DNA of 64,000 nt from assembly GCF_032854445.1 (NCBI RefSeq), contig NC_088300.1, positions 27,693,608-27,757,607 on the forward strand, written 5' to 3'. The notes below the pieces were generated by a model. The model searched no databases and had not been told where the DNA came from. It saw only the letters and a list, made by a program, of their open reading frames with translations. Position numbers and translations under genes: made by a program. Source of the stretch: Liolophura sinensis (Eukaryota > Mollusca > Polyplacophora > Chitonida > Chitonidae). Below are positions 59,101 through 64,000 of the stretch, one piece after another; the first letter of the stretch is position 1, and every line of letters starts with the position of its first letter.

Positions 59101-59360
59101 TGATTGATTGAATGTTTCACAATTAGTTTGAATTACTTATCCTGTTGATGATAAAACTAAATCTGTTGCGCGACTGTTCTTGTAACAAGGTAATAACTAA
59201 TGCCACTTAACGGAATGTCATCAGCGCATCGCCATTGATAAGACCTTTCTGTCTACCACTACAACGCTATGACTGAAAACTTACCTGAGGTTGAGTTTGC
59301 GTTTATTCCCGTAAAGAGTGAAATAAACACAACGCTGAACAGAAAACATCTCTTCACCAT
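19092..59360 (-). CDS. KIAA1549-like: KIAA1549-family (UPF0606) single-pass membrane protein with giant mucin-like ectodomain
   Basis: Eighteen minus-strand exons give about 2,945 residues; human KIAA1549 has roughly 1,950. Order: signal peptide (1-21); Ser/Thr/Pro-rich ectodomain to ~2180 with two sets of tandem repeats; SEA-like module (~2190-2297) with RRRRKR at ~2226-2231; transmembrane WIIGAVLGSVAGAVLIVWCT at ~2313-2337; cytoplasmic tail to the stop. Family assignment rests on the tail: DSDLQQKLELDRWKNKQRQR, ARQRMHKLLDDAFSLV and the C-terminal LIRSIREELMRL match, in order, the segments I know from human KIAA1549 and KIAA1549L. The family's molecular role is poorly defined; human KIAA1549 is known for fusions to BRAF in pilocytic astrocytoma. 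Oddities: a one-base frame break near 39615-39670 and one unresolved small exon after exon 6. Confidence 0.87.
20080..20201 (-). CDS. KIAA1549-like: KIAA1549-like exon 17
   Basis: 122 nt, phase 1 to 0; acceptor CATGCAG, donor GTAAGA. It encodes EKKHTPLIIDPGKRLKNANK, LSWNPYRAGDETADLALPQE. I know no named domain for it. Confidence 0.9.
20626..20699 (-). CDS. KIAA1549-like: KIAA1549-like exon 16
   Basis: 74 nt, phase 2 to 1; acceptor GTTTACAG, donor GTAAGT. It encodes KELKKHLYENHTSPPPKPTP then RKST. With exon 15 it forms EDELKELKKHLYE, a charged helix followed by a PPPKPTP motif. Confidence 0.85.
20856..20984 (-). CDS. KIAA1549-like: KIAA1549-like exon 15: proline/arginine-rich tail segment
   Basis: 129 nt, phase 2 to 2; acceptor CTGTTGCAG, donor GTGAGT. 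It encodes QNKISPRLEPLQDEVNTQDS, then RTRPKPVGRPKPQARRRPSA EDEL in two runs. The Pro/Arg-rich stretch could bind SH3 domains (inference). Confidence 0.9.
20985..23498 (-). other. KIAA1549-like intron 14, holding the 84-bp minisatellite
   Basis: 2.5 kb. Apart from the minisatellite at 22421-23164 it is plain AT-rich DNA with no exon signal. Confidence 0.7.
22421..23164. repeat. 84-bp minisatellite, about 8.9 near-identical copies
   Basis: Each unit has 'ggaattccatggtccagtgc', 'acacagtgaaaggtacagtc', 'cagaagagaccatgacattt' and 'tgagaatcaacaagattggc'. Copies differ at only a few positions (g/a/t in 'gg-a-tt', one c/t in 'gacca-gac'). Because 84 is divisible by 3, several frames stay open throughout, giving spurious ~260-codon reading frames on the minus strand. 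Confidence 0.97.
23499..23635 (-). CDS. KIAA1549-like: KIAA1549-like exon 14: conserved 'MHxLLDDAFSL' segment
   Basis: 137 nt, phase 0 to 2; acceptor TGCTACAG, donor GTAAGT. It encodes NGAYSESEPEADRHPQETLD then QARQRMHKLLDDAFSLVTPV. It matches the vertebrate R-Q-Q-M-H-x-L-L-E-E-A-F-S-L segment, the strongest single family marker. Confidence 0.93.
23636..24622 (-). other. KIAA1549-like intron 13
   Basis: It holds a 5'-truncated SINE (24099-24294) and several repeats of 'aggaaacc' (23765-23985). An exon-like 20-base stretch at 23738-23757 with a good GTGAGT donor would break the frame. Confidence 0.6.
24099..24294 (+). mobile_element. 5'-truncated SINE with perfect 10-bp duplication
   Basis: It lacks the tRNA-like head's start and begins near the B box (gttcaagtcc). 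The 3' end is normal. Flanks carry AAGGAATACT at 24089-24098 and 24295-24304, so the truncated copy was itself inserted. Confidence 0.9.
24623..24653 (-). CDS. KIAA1549-like: KIAA1549-like exon 13: 31-nt microexon
   Basis: 31 nt, phase 2 to 0; acceptor GTTTTATAG, donor GTAAGT. It encodes (R)EPASSVQGFV. The exact phase fit on both sides is the evidence. Confidence 0.68.
24961..25033 (-). CDS. KIAA1549-like: KIAA1549-like exon 12
   Basis: 73 nt, phase 1 to 2; acceptor ATCTTGTAG, donor GTATTA. It encodes AKEHRGRVDPGERTHHQSGI then SSSSR. Short and polar. Identified by splice sites and perfect phase continuity. Confidence 0.75.
25237..25324 (-). CDS. KIAA1549-like: KIAA1549-like exon 11: conserved basic coiled segment
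   Basis: 88 nt, phase 0 to 1; acceptor GTTATAG, donor GTAAGT. It encodes TDSDLQQKLELDRWKNKQRQ then REKRRTSSG. It corresponds to the conserved S-D-I-E-x-x-R-N-K-L-R-x-K-x-K-R stretch of vertebrate KIAA1549 proteins, one of the best family markers here. Confidence 0.9.
25702..25838 (-). CDS. KIAA1549-like: KIAA1549-like exon 10
   Basis: 137 nt, phase 1 to 0; acceptor TGTGTAG, donor GTCAGT. It encodes ERKRESTEVDEVPSEQSTRT, SIHYLKMAPVEKPAGTSLNG and RLPNE. Joins SPG-ERKRES to exon 9. Confidence 0.87.
25839..26612 (-). other. KIAA1549-like intron 9, with a SINE
   Basis: It contains the SINE at 25961-26218 and otherwise AT-rich sequence. The neighbouring introns 25325-25701 and 26747-27244 hold nothing I can name. 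Confidence 0.6.
25961..26218 (+). mobile_element. Full-length, diverged SINE
   Basis: It has a tRNA-like head 'gcctccgtggccaagtggtt', a weaker B box, 'aatattcttgagtatggcct' and a poly(AATAA)-like tail. More diverged than the other full-length copies. Confidence 0.82.
26613..26746 (-). CDS. KIAA1549-like: KIAA1549-like exon 9: acidic then basic cytoplasmic segment
   Basis: 134 nt, phase 2 to 1; acceptor TGTACAG, donor GTATCT. It encodes YYAEEEDGSVLEDSTQYVSD, GEEDSSRTQ, then KRKPHTRRRSPG. The acidic cluster with Ser/Thr suggests casein kinase 2 sites (inference). Confidence 0.88.
27245..27423 (-). CDS. KIAA1549-like: KIAA1549-like exon 8: cytoplasmic tail
   Basis: 179 nt, phase 0 to 2; acceptor TTTGTCCAG, donor GTATGT (the upstream of two overlapping GTATGT sites, chosen because it gives the phase of exon 9). 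It encodes DFEASHPEANYVHEMIEKAR, ENADPVYAQVRKPKKRLQ. It is basic and predicted helical at the start. Confidence 0.88.
27799..28028 (-). mobile_element. SINE with internal deletions
   Basis: It keeps both ends ('ggtgttttacaccctactca' and 'ggccacagaggccccc') but is about 40 bases shorter than full-length copies. Confidence 0.8.
28163..28430 (-). mobile_element. Full-length SINE with perfect 11-bp duplication
   Basis: Both ends are intact. TCAACAGTTGA flanks it at 28152-28162 and 28431-28441. Confidence 0.93.
28635..30021. repeat. 91-bp minisatellite, about 15 copies, with a palindromic core
   Basis: Units start 'gacctaatacagtgtttaaa' and contain 'catgtagctgtccacagaca'. Each has TACTGTC-A-GACAGTA (7+1+7 perfect inverted repeat) and ACATG...CATGT. 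Variants (ctctaac/ctcaaac, cagacctg/caccgctg, acacgttc/acatgttc) are shared by non-adjacent copies, which points to unequal exchange. Confidence 0.97.
30042..30112 (-). CDS. KIAA1549-like: KIAA1549-like exon 7: juxtamembrane cytoplasmic segment
   Basis: 71 nt; acceptor TGCTGCAG, donor GTACAT. Used in phase 1, it encodes (G|AT) DVKPAAQLGTSPVETSLPPT then EKSK and ends in phase 0, as exon 8 needs. Exon 6 ends in phase 0, so a small exon (1 mod 3) is missing between them. It sits 21 bases beyond the end of the 91-bp minisatellite. Confidence 0.65.
32571..32715 (-). mobile_element. Decayed SINE remnant
   Basis: It keeps 'ccacactcaagaattttcca' and 'ggtggccagttttatggttg' with many changes. Confidence 0.6.
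33264..33331 (-). mobile_element. SINE head fragment
   Basis: It matches only the tRNA-like part: 'attggtgagaggcttctgga' and 'aaccactaggtcacagaagc'. Confidence 0.55.
33863..34056 (-). CDS. KIAA1549-like: KIAA1549-like exon 6: transmembrane segment
   Basis: 194 nt, phase 1 to 0; acceptor GTTGCAG, donor GTAAGC. It encodes EFVPEPVPVQESPQY, a ~25-residue hydrophobic helix (WIIGAVLGSVAGAVLIVWCT...), then FRCCRSPPIK, a Cys pair suited to palmitoylation plus positive residues marking the cytoplasmic side, and EDEGEPHLVGLKDK. Confidence 0.93.
34057..35020 (-). other. KIAA1549-like intron 5
   Basis: No exon, element or repeat recognised. The neighbouring introns 35190-35656 and 35839-36265 are also featureless. 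Confidence 0.5.
35021..35189 (-). CDS. KIAA1549-like: KIAA1549-like exon 5: second half of the SEA-like module
   Basis: 169 nt, phase 0 to 1; acceptor TATCCCAG, donor GTAATT. It encodes MINVERADTGNNVDMVYYLE, GGQTVPAESAVSALHLF and QELALQLRYVVETNAK. The hydrophobic strand after the site (VDMVYYLE) corresponds to the post-cleavage strand of SEA modules. No GSVVV autoproteolysis motif is present. Confidence 0.87.
35657..35838 (-). CDS. KIAA1549-like: KIAA1549-like exon 4: SEA-like module with furin-type site
   Basis: 182 nt, phase 1 to 0; acceptor TTCAACAG, donor GTATGT. It encodes KSFEDKMESRLAVTYRQAF, an amphipathic helix, NGTYVPL and then RRRRKRYAQAGDIQLQ. RRRRKR fits the furin consensus R-x-K/R-R. 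This and exon 5 resemble a SEA fold. Confidence 0.88.
36266..40903 (-). CDS. KIAA1549-like: KIAA1549-like exon 3: mucin-like ectodomain with VNTR and a frame break
   Basis: About 4.64 kb, acceptor TTTAAACAG, donor GTGAGT. The first part (40903 to about 39650) reads in one frame, the rest (about 39700 to 36266) in another; the shift is one base. Both parts have the same Ser/Thr-rich composition. The phase at the 3' junction fits exon 4 only if the shift is corrected, so it is one exon with a one-base insertion (assembly error, polymorphism or real lesion). It holds a 24-residue tandem repeat (37708-38925) and Ser/Thr/Glu/Val-rich short repeats (36560-37090). Confidence 0.88.
37708..38925 (-). 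repeat. In-frame 72-bp coding VNTR, about 17 copies (24 residues each)
   Basis: The consensus is close to FPTTLPDFSSMSESTVNVSQ + TPGL. Copies are 24 residues, a few 23 (YPTLPAFSS in place of YPTTLPxFSS). There are potential N-glycosylation sites (NVS, NMS) in most copies, plus many Ser/Thr. A typical mucin-type VNTR. Confidence 0.92.
39600..39720 (-). other. Frame break inside exon 3
   Basis: Upstream frame reads AFKSTSVPVFIDYSTIYADT then a stop. Downstream frame reads TPVMVSSSLNASVLTETGLL. One base too many is present. A T5 run lies inside the overlap. No GT-AG pair of suitable length (1 mod 3) is apparent. Confidence 0.75.
40904..41373 (-). other. KIAA1549-like intron 2
   Basis: 470 bases separating the two mucin exons. 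A weak SINE trace lies at 41063-41115 ('gactcaaggatatttcatta'). Nothing else is seen. Confidence 0.5.
41374..43201 (-). CDS. KIAA1549-like: KIAA1549-like exon 2: mucin-like ectodomain
   Basis: 1,828 nt, phase 1 to 2; acceptor ACTAACAG, donor GTAAGT. It encodes 609 residues rich in Ser, Thr and Pro with few aromatics and almost no Cys, as expected for an O-glycosylated stalk. The C-terminal third has about four ~41-residue repeats (41575-42085). The last codon is split CA|G and completes as Gln in exon 3. Confidence 0.92.
41575..42085 (-). repeat. In-frame ~123-bp coding repeat, about 4 copies (~41 residues each)
   Basis: Each copy carries KEPSFLRS, ITSTEPVTRLNTQSV, (Q)NFESGLST and VTSTSKE with substitutions. 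Copy 3 is shorter by about two residues. The number of copies is likely to vary between alleles. Confidence 0.85.
43897..44108 (+). mobile_element. SINE with the family's 3' end but a different tRNA-like head
   Basis: The head 'ggtttggtggcgaagtggat' fits a tRNA A box. The 3' part reads 'ccgtcatatgagtgaaataa' and 'gtggtgtaaaacaacaatca', parallel to the main SINE's end. The body differs. Confidence 0.6.
48620..48770 (-). mobile_element. 5'-truncated SINE
   Basis: 3' half of the main SINE ('ttacgccgtactcaagaata', 'ccagcattatggtgggatga'), ending inside the body near 'gaccttcccacgtacag'. Confidence 0.85.
50140..50185. repeat. (AT)n microsatellite
   Basis: About 22 AT units with one 'ac' interruption. 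Confidence 0.97.
51195..51340 (+). mobile_element. Decayed SINE-related fragment
   Basis: It keeps 'ggtttagcccggtttcctcc', 'taaagagaaatattttttag' and an 'acataaataaatg' tail. Probably the variant SINE of 43897. Confidence 0.5.
52606..52758 (-). mobile_element. 5'-truncated SINE
   Basis: 3' half ('attacgccgtactcaagaat', 'gacggcggccagcattattg') ending inside the body near 'cctgcccacgtacatgatg'. Confidence 0.85.
54428..54675 (-). mobile_element. Near-full-length SINE with 14-bp duplication
   Basis: Both ends are present, with small internal deletions. The duplication TATTCTATAATGGA (54414-54427) versus TATTCTGTAATGGA (54676-54689) has one mismatch. Confidence 0.9.
58851..59010. repeat. 80-bp tandem duplication (two copies, two differences)
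   Basis: The unit runs from 'caaggtaggaaacac' to 'ctgaaagacaacttca'. Copies at 58851-58930 and 58931-59010 differ only by aca/acg and gaaat/gagat, so the event is recent. Confidence 0.95.
59285..59360 (-). CDS. KIAA1549-like: KIAA1549-like exon 1: start codon and signal peptide
   Basis: ATG at 59360-59358 in a good context (AACAATGG). It encodes MVKRCFLFSVVFISLFTGIN then ANSTS: basic start, hydrophobic core and a cleavable Ala-x-Ala-like end. Donor GTAAGT, phase 1, matching exon 2. The join gives NSTS-DNSSSSEYS. Confidence 0.82.
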
Positions 59361-59760
59361 TGTTTAAGAGAGAGTAAGTCGGGTACATCACCCTCCCCGG
59401 TTCCATTTACGTGAGAGCAGCGGTAGGTTCAAAGGCTGTCATCGACGTCAACGTGTGCACGCTCCGATGGCCAGCGGCTGCCCGGTATTTCACATGTGTA
59501 CATTTGTGCACTGATCTGCCGTTCTCAACACGTGTATGTTTGTATATCTTCGTTACAGTTGTCCCCATCTACATTCTACCGTCCAAGATTCGGTCCGCTT
59601 ATTTAGATTATTCTCTGTTTCAAATGTTTTCTGTCCTTCTCCCATTGATTCTCTTCAATCCAGCCTCCCTCTGTTGATCGCTCAGTTGACAACCATCAAC
59701 ACTATCACAACGAGGCTTGGCGCGTACCGCGATTCAAACCACGTGGTCTACTACTGTACC
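59361..59760 (-). promoter_or_regulatory. Probable promoter region of the KIAA1549-like gene
   Basis: It lies directly upstream of the signal-peptide exon and is richer in CpG than its surroundings (for example 'catcgacgtcaacgtg', 'gcttggcgcgtaccgcga'). No TATA box is clear. The call comes from position and composition only. Confidence 0.4.
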
Positions 59761-60679
59761 GTAATTCTGCTAAAAATAATTAGTGGCTTACAATTAAGCT
59801 ACAGTTTAATTTTACGTACTTGCCCTACATGTAGTTAAAAGCCCAAGTATCCCACTGAGAAGCGTAACTCATCCTAGATCACACATTATTTTAAAAATGA
59901 ATGATATTTTCACAAAAAATAATTTGGAGTGTATGTGAGAAAATACCTTATGGTTTGAATGCTTGAGCATTGACACTGGAATTTCGGAAATATGTCGTGC
60001 AAGACAACTTGGCTGGCAATCTATTATTAGTGTTGTAGGCCTAACATCTGTCAAAATGGTACCTGTCGTCTTTCGCATTTCAATATTGATTTGCTGTACA
60101 TACATGTGCCCCAATCTGTTTAATTTGTCAGTGCTGGTGTTAGAGTGTCTTATATTCACAGACTGGCAGACTATGGACTTCCTTTTCCCTCTTTCTCGCT
60201 ATCTAATTTAAGTACCTAACACTTTTTTGTTTCAATAAACGCCCCCTCAATTACAACTACATGGTATTTAATTGCGCGTTAATATCATCATTTGTAACAG
60301 GCAGAACTATATGTTTTTATCACAAACCTCCATTTGCCCACATTTAAGAATGAACAGCTAAAGGTGAAGGATTCGTATGGTGATACATAAAGCTAATTGC
60401 TCATATATACGGCTCAGCGTGAAGTCAGCTGGTCAAAATCTACAGCTTTGGCAACTGCTTTGAAACATATATGTTATAATTTATAGATAAGGTTTATATA
60501 CAACGAACGAGTCAGACTGTCTATGGACTGTCTGTAATTTCAGAGATGTATAATGTAGGCCCCTATCGTAGCACACTTATAAATATTCATTTGTAATATA
60601 TAGAGTAATAACTTATACTCCAAAAGCCTGCACCTTATACGGTATCGCAGCTTTTACGGGCTATAGTCTTTATATGCAC

Positions 60680-60780
60680 AGGGTCATGGCGGTTCAGATT
60701 TTAAAGCGCTTGCTTGCAGCGACTTCCATGTTCTTGGTGTCACGTGTTCGAAACCAGCTCTCGCCGCTTCGGTTCAAGTT
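60680..60780 (+). mobile_element. tRNA-related repeat head
   Basis: 'catggcggttcagattttaa' resembles an A-box region and 'cacgtgttcgaaaccagctc' carries a B-box core (gttcgaaacc). The body after it is not the main SINE. Confidence 0.4.
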
Positions 60781-61022
60781 TTAAGTCATGGGGATTGTTC
60801 GGTGCCTGGAGAAGGTTGGTGGTAGGCCTACTCCATTTTTTTTTTTCACTGCCCTCACATACATGATTGAAAAATTCTTGTTCTTAAACAAAAATGAAAT
60901 AAATTAGTCCATAGACCTATATATAGGTCGTCACTTGCGGGGCTGTAGCCAATATGACGTCTTCTGCCGGAAATTTACTATATAGCCTTGACTGATTATC
61001 CCGATCACGCATACAGATTCGG

Positions 61023-61186
61023 CCGTCAGTGGGAAGGTCTGCAAGCAGCCAGCGGATGGTCGTGGGTCCCCCCCACCCCCCCACCCCTGCCTGGTTTCCA
61101 CCCACCCTATAATGCTGGCCGCCGTGGTATAAGTGAAGTATTCTTGAGTACGGCGTAAAACATCAATCAAATAAATAAATAAATAA
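61023..61186 (+). mobile_element. 5'-truncated SINE with 12-bp duplication
   Basis: It begins in the body ('agtgggaaggtctgcaag'), includes a C-run expansion and ends with a long AATA tail. The duplication ATACAGATTCGG (61011-61022) / ATACAGGTTCGG (61187-61198) has one mismatch. Confidence 0.9.
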
Positions 61187-61574
61187 ATACAGGTTCGGAC
61201 CCACCCCGATCAGCTGCATGTAGGGGCCGGCCGCGGCTTTACATCAAGCTTGGACGGTTTCCTTTGCGTATATATATCTGCTGTGCATGACGTGGGCTCG
61301 TTATATATGTGTGTATGAGTAAATTAAAATTGTATGTATCTTAACTTCCCTGTAATACTGGCTATACTGGTGTTGGCTATCCATCATAAGTGTAGCCCAT
61401 TTGTTATATGCCTAACATCTGTTAAGCTGGTCGGTATCGGATGTCGTTCTTCAGCATCGATTTTATCAATCTTTTCTAATTTGTCAATGGCAGTCAACCA
61501 TATCGACATGATATACTCGCAGACCTTCCCCGTGATGTATTAATGTTGGTGTAGATTATTAATGATTACACTGA

Positions 61575-61795
61575 AAAAAAAACATGTTAAGGAAAACTTT
61601 AATGAATATGCCCGATTATTTCACCAGTGGAATATTCCTTATATTTGTGTACTTTAAAGGAATCTTCCTTAATGTTTTAATGGAATTTACACTAACATGT
61701 TAAGGAATATGAAAGTTATGGAATGGCCATTTAATGGAATAAATCCTTTAAAGTTTAAGGAATGCTTCTTTTTACATTCTGGAATTGATCAGGCC
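61575..61795. repeat. AT-rich element full of 'aaggaat' / 'attcctt' motifs
   Basis: 'aacatgttaaggaa' occurs at about 61582 and 61695. Ten or so direct and inverted 'aaggaat'-like words occur in 220 bases. The class is not recognised; it could be a MITE or a satellite monomer. Confidence 0.5.
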
Positions 61796-62002
61796 ACTTT
61801 CATATTGGCTATAAATACTAAAATTATGCAGACGCCCTTCATGAACGGATCCATGGTGCTGAAATACGACTAGAAGCCGTGTTTCTAAAATACGTATGCT
61901 GCCTTTTTATGTACATTTCACGTTACACTTATGCGCCAACAAGACATAACTTATATTAGATATGTCTCCCTAGTGGAAAATGGGTAAGGTAAAGAAATAT
62001 GG

Positions 62003-62100
62003 ATTATGGTATAACACCATGCTCAAGAACATTTTACTTATATTAACAATGGTCAGGTTTATCGGTGAGGAAACCAGAGTGCCTGAGGTAAAAGAACCCA
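62003..62100 (-). mobile_element. Decayed SINE remnant
   Basis: 'taacaccatgctcaagaaca' and 'gaggaaaccagagtgcctga' match the SINE 3' part with many changes. Confidence 0.5.
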
Positions 62101-62539
62101 TGCAGCACCAAATGTCTGACCCTAAATACTTTTTTTTCAGTATAGTACTGTCGCTAACTTGACGGCTTTTATGTGAAGTGAAGCTTATATTCCAATGCAG
62201 ATGGGGTATTTTTGACAGGGACGGGGGAGGGCATCAGTTGAAAAAAAAACGTAAATGTGAACTTTATGCATTTTTATCAATGGTTACCATACTGGAAAAG
62301 TCGTTTTTACGCGGAGGAAATATTTTTACCTTTACGATGATGAATTTTTTTTTAAGTGACAAAGACGTTTTTACCGGCTCCATTGATCAGGCTTTGAAAG
62401 GATTTTTTCATTGCATGTCTGGGTCAGCCTATGTTTGCGTTTGAGACTGTAAAGTGTAAAAAGCGCTAAGGGTGATCTCCCCTTGTTTTATAACAACTAA
62501 CGTATCAAGATAGGATCAACCTGTCTATACACGTTTTCG

Positions 62540-62567
62540 GTGTTAAATTAACACTATCTCTGATAGT
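62540..62567. repeat. Two adjacent short inverted repeats
   Basis: GTGTTAA-A-TTAACAC (62540-62554) is followed, sharing two bases, by ACTATC-TCT-GATAGT (62553-62567). Confidence 0.85.
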
Positions 62568-63502
62568 ATACATGTAAATATAGTATTGGCAAGGCATGTT
62601 AATATTACATATACGTATGTTAAAATTACGGAGCGGTAACATTGGAAAATAAAATTTTTGGAAGAGAAAAAAAATATTGGAGGATCAAAAAAAAAATCAC
62701 ATGGTGAAGGAAACTTTTGGGGAAGAGGGAATCTTTTTCAGCTCAATTCCAATCTGTTCAAAAACACATGTTCTCAGTTGCCACGCTGCGGTGCTTGTGA
62801 ACTTCATGTTAGATGCACGACTTTGCTGTATGTGCACGACTATGTCTGTATACGTAGAAACAGTGGTGCACTGAAAGAAAACACGAGTACACCACTTTAG
62901 ATCGATCTGTTTTAGGCGGACGATGCCTTTCCATATAACAACAAACCTTATCAATAAACAGATTTCAAAGAGACATATACTGACTTAGTAAAAATAAAAT
63001 GTAACATTCAATATGCGGTCCCGCCCTTATATAACCCAGTTGAGTTCTATCAATCTCTACTGAAACAGCTATAGGCCTATGTGAGACATTATTCGAATTC
63101 GTGTACTTGATCCAGCAAGGCGGAACTAAGGCAAGCTATATACTATTACACGTTAAGATCAAAAACCTTAGCTTGATGTCGCATACATGCCTGAAGACAG
63201 CCGTGATAGGTTTTAATCTTATCGTATTATTTGGCTGAATGTTTACTTTATTAATAATAATTCCAGACTGTTGGAGCTTATACTATAAATTGTGTTGGCC
63301 TTCCTCGTCGTCTGAAAGAACATTTTGGAACTGAGAAAGTAGGCCTAGAATTTGCAAGCGACAAAAGTTAACTTGTAAAAGCATTATGGCACTGAAGATC
63401 ATGCAGTGGCTACGGAACCGTAAAAGTACGGAGGCCTATTGGTACTATTGTAAATTTTTAAAAATTGTCCAGTTAATTCGTTAAAACAAATTTCTATTCC
63501 CT

Positions 63503-63843
63503 AGAGAGCATCCACCTCGAAGTCGGCAAATCCCGGGATCAATCCCAGGTCTGGTCATACCAAAGACTTCAAATATGATACTTGCTGCTACCTCGATGGG
63601 CGCTCAGCCCTGAGAGGCTAGAGCAGGCAAACATGATTGGTTAGTCCCGGTATCAGTATATTGTGTCTGGGTGGGTTGTCATGTCTGGTGTCTTTGGCAT
63701 ACAGTACTTGATACTTTGGCGGCATGGACTCACTGTGCCACAAGAAGACACAATCTATATGTACACACACCTAATGACTCCTCGTCGTCATTCGTATGGA
63801 AAATTATTAAGTACAGCATTAAACATCCAGCATTCATCCATTC
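63503..63843 (+). mobile_element. Second SINE family, tRNA-derived
   Basis: It has a tRNA-like head 'agagcatccacctcgaagtc' with a B box in 'cgggatcaatcccaggtc', a ~250-base body, and the end 'attaagtacagcattaaaca' with an 'attcatccattcatt' tail. Its end parallels the main SINE's 'gagtacggcgtaaaac', so both may use the same LINE. Confidence 0.65.
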
Positions 63844-64000
63844 ATTTTAACATTTAAACAACGTAATTTACGGAAGAAAATGTATCTAACCTTAGTCGAT
63901 GTTGCCAAGGCCTATTTCAAAAATTCATGCGGGTAACTATGAACATCTTGTCTTTGGCATTTCAAGGGCCATAATCGGGAATGCATGTTCTCGTACCGCA

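Larger units (their letters stand above)
43202..59284 (-). other. KIAA1549-like intron 1 (16 kb)
   Basis: A large first intron with SINEs at 43897-44108, 48620-48770, 51195-51340, 52606-52758 and 54428-54675, an AT microsatellite at 50140-50185 and an 80-bp duplication at 58851-59010. A CpG-richer patch lies at 44950-45075. No convincing exon or gene on either strand; open frames here are short and have no domain. Confidence 0.6.
59761..64000. other. Intergenic DNA upstream of the KIAA1549-like gene
   Basis: It contains two SINE types, a motif-rich AT element, inverted repeats and a diverged pair of related segments (59960-60160 and 61390-61545). No gene is supported; short plus-strand frames have no domain. 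Confidence 0.5.

Overview
The window is animal nuclear DNA: AT-rich, with small exons bounded by GT/AG splice sites, long introns, minisatellites and many tRNA-derived SINEs. The abundant SINE ends in a unit reading 'acgccgtactcaagaat' (minus orientation), followed by a 'ttta' tail. I associate this type with molluscs and related lophotrochozoans, so a marine lophotrochozoan, most likely a mollusc, is my best guess; a brachiopod or similar phylum is not excluded. No bacterial, viral or CRISPR locus is visible.

Two protein-coding genes can be built, both on the minus strand. (1) 66-13484 is the 5' part of a cadherin-repeat protein. I resolve nine phase-consistent exons: a signal-peptide exon, then five complete cadherin repeats and the start of a sixth. 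The gene runs off the left edge. One intron (4565-6792) appears to use a GC-AG donor. (2) 19092-59360 is a complete or nearly complete KIAA1549-family gene (UPF0606; single-pass membrane protein) of 18 resolved exons, about 2,945 residues. It has a signal peptide, a ~2,150-residue Ser/Thr-rich mucin-like ectodomain with tandem repeats, a SEA-like pre-membrane module containing an RRRRKR furin-type site, a transmembrane segment and a conserved ~600-residue cytoplasmic tail. Two defects remain in this model: a one-base frame break near 39615-39670, and a missing small exon (length 1 mod 3) between 30113 and 33862.

Layout: 1-13484 cadherin gene; 13485-~17000 intergenic with a possible cadherin promoter near 14.9 kb; ~17000-19091 probable 3'UTR; 19092-43201 the KIAA1549-like exon cluster, whose introns hold an 84-bp and a 91-bp minisatellite; 43202-59284 a 16-kb first intron; 59361-64000 upstream intergenic DNA with SINEs and inverted repeats. 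The two genes are in tandem on the same strand. Both encode surface proteins, but I see no evidence that they work together.

I did not find a wholly new biological system. The most unusual items are the repeat-expanded mucin-type ectodomain on a KIAA1549-type receptor, the two homogenised minisatellites inside its introns, and a very active SINE family with 5'-truncated copies that still carry target-site duplications.
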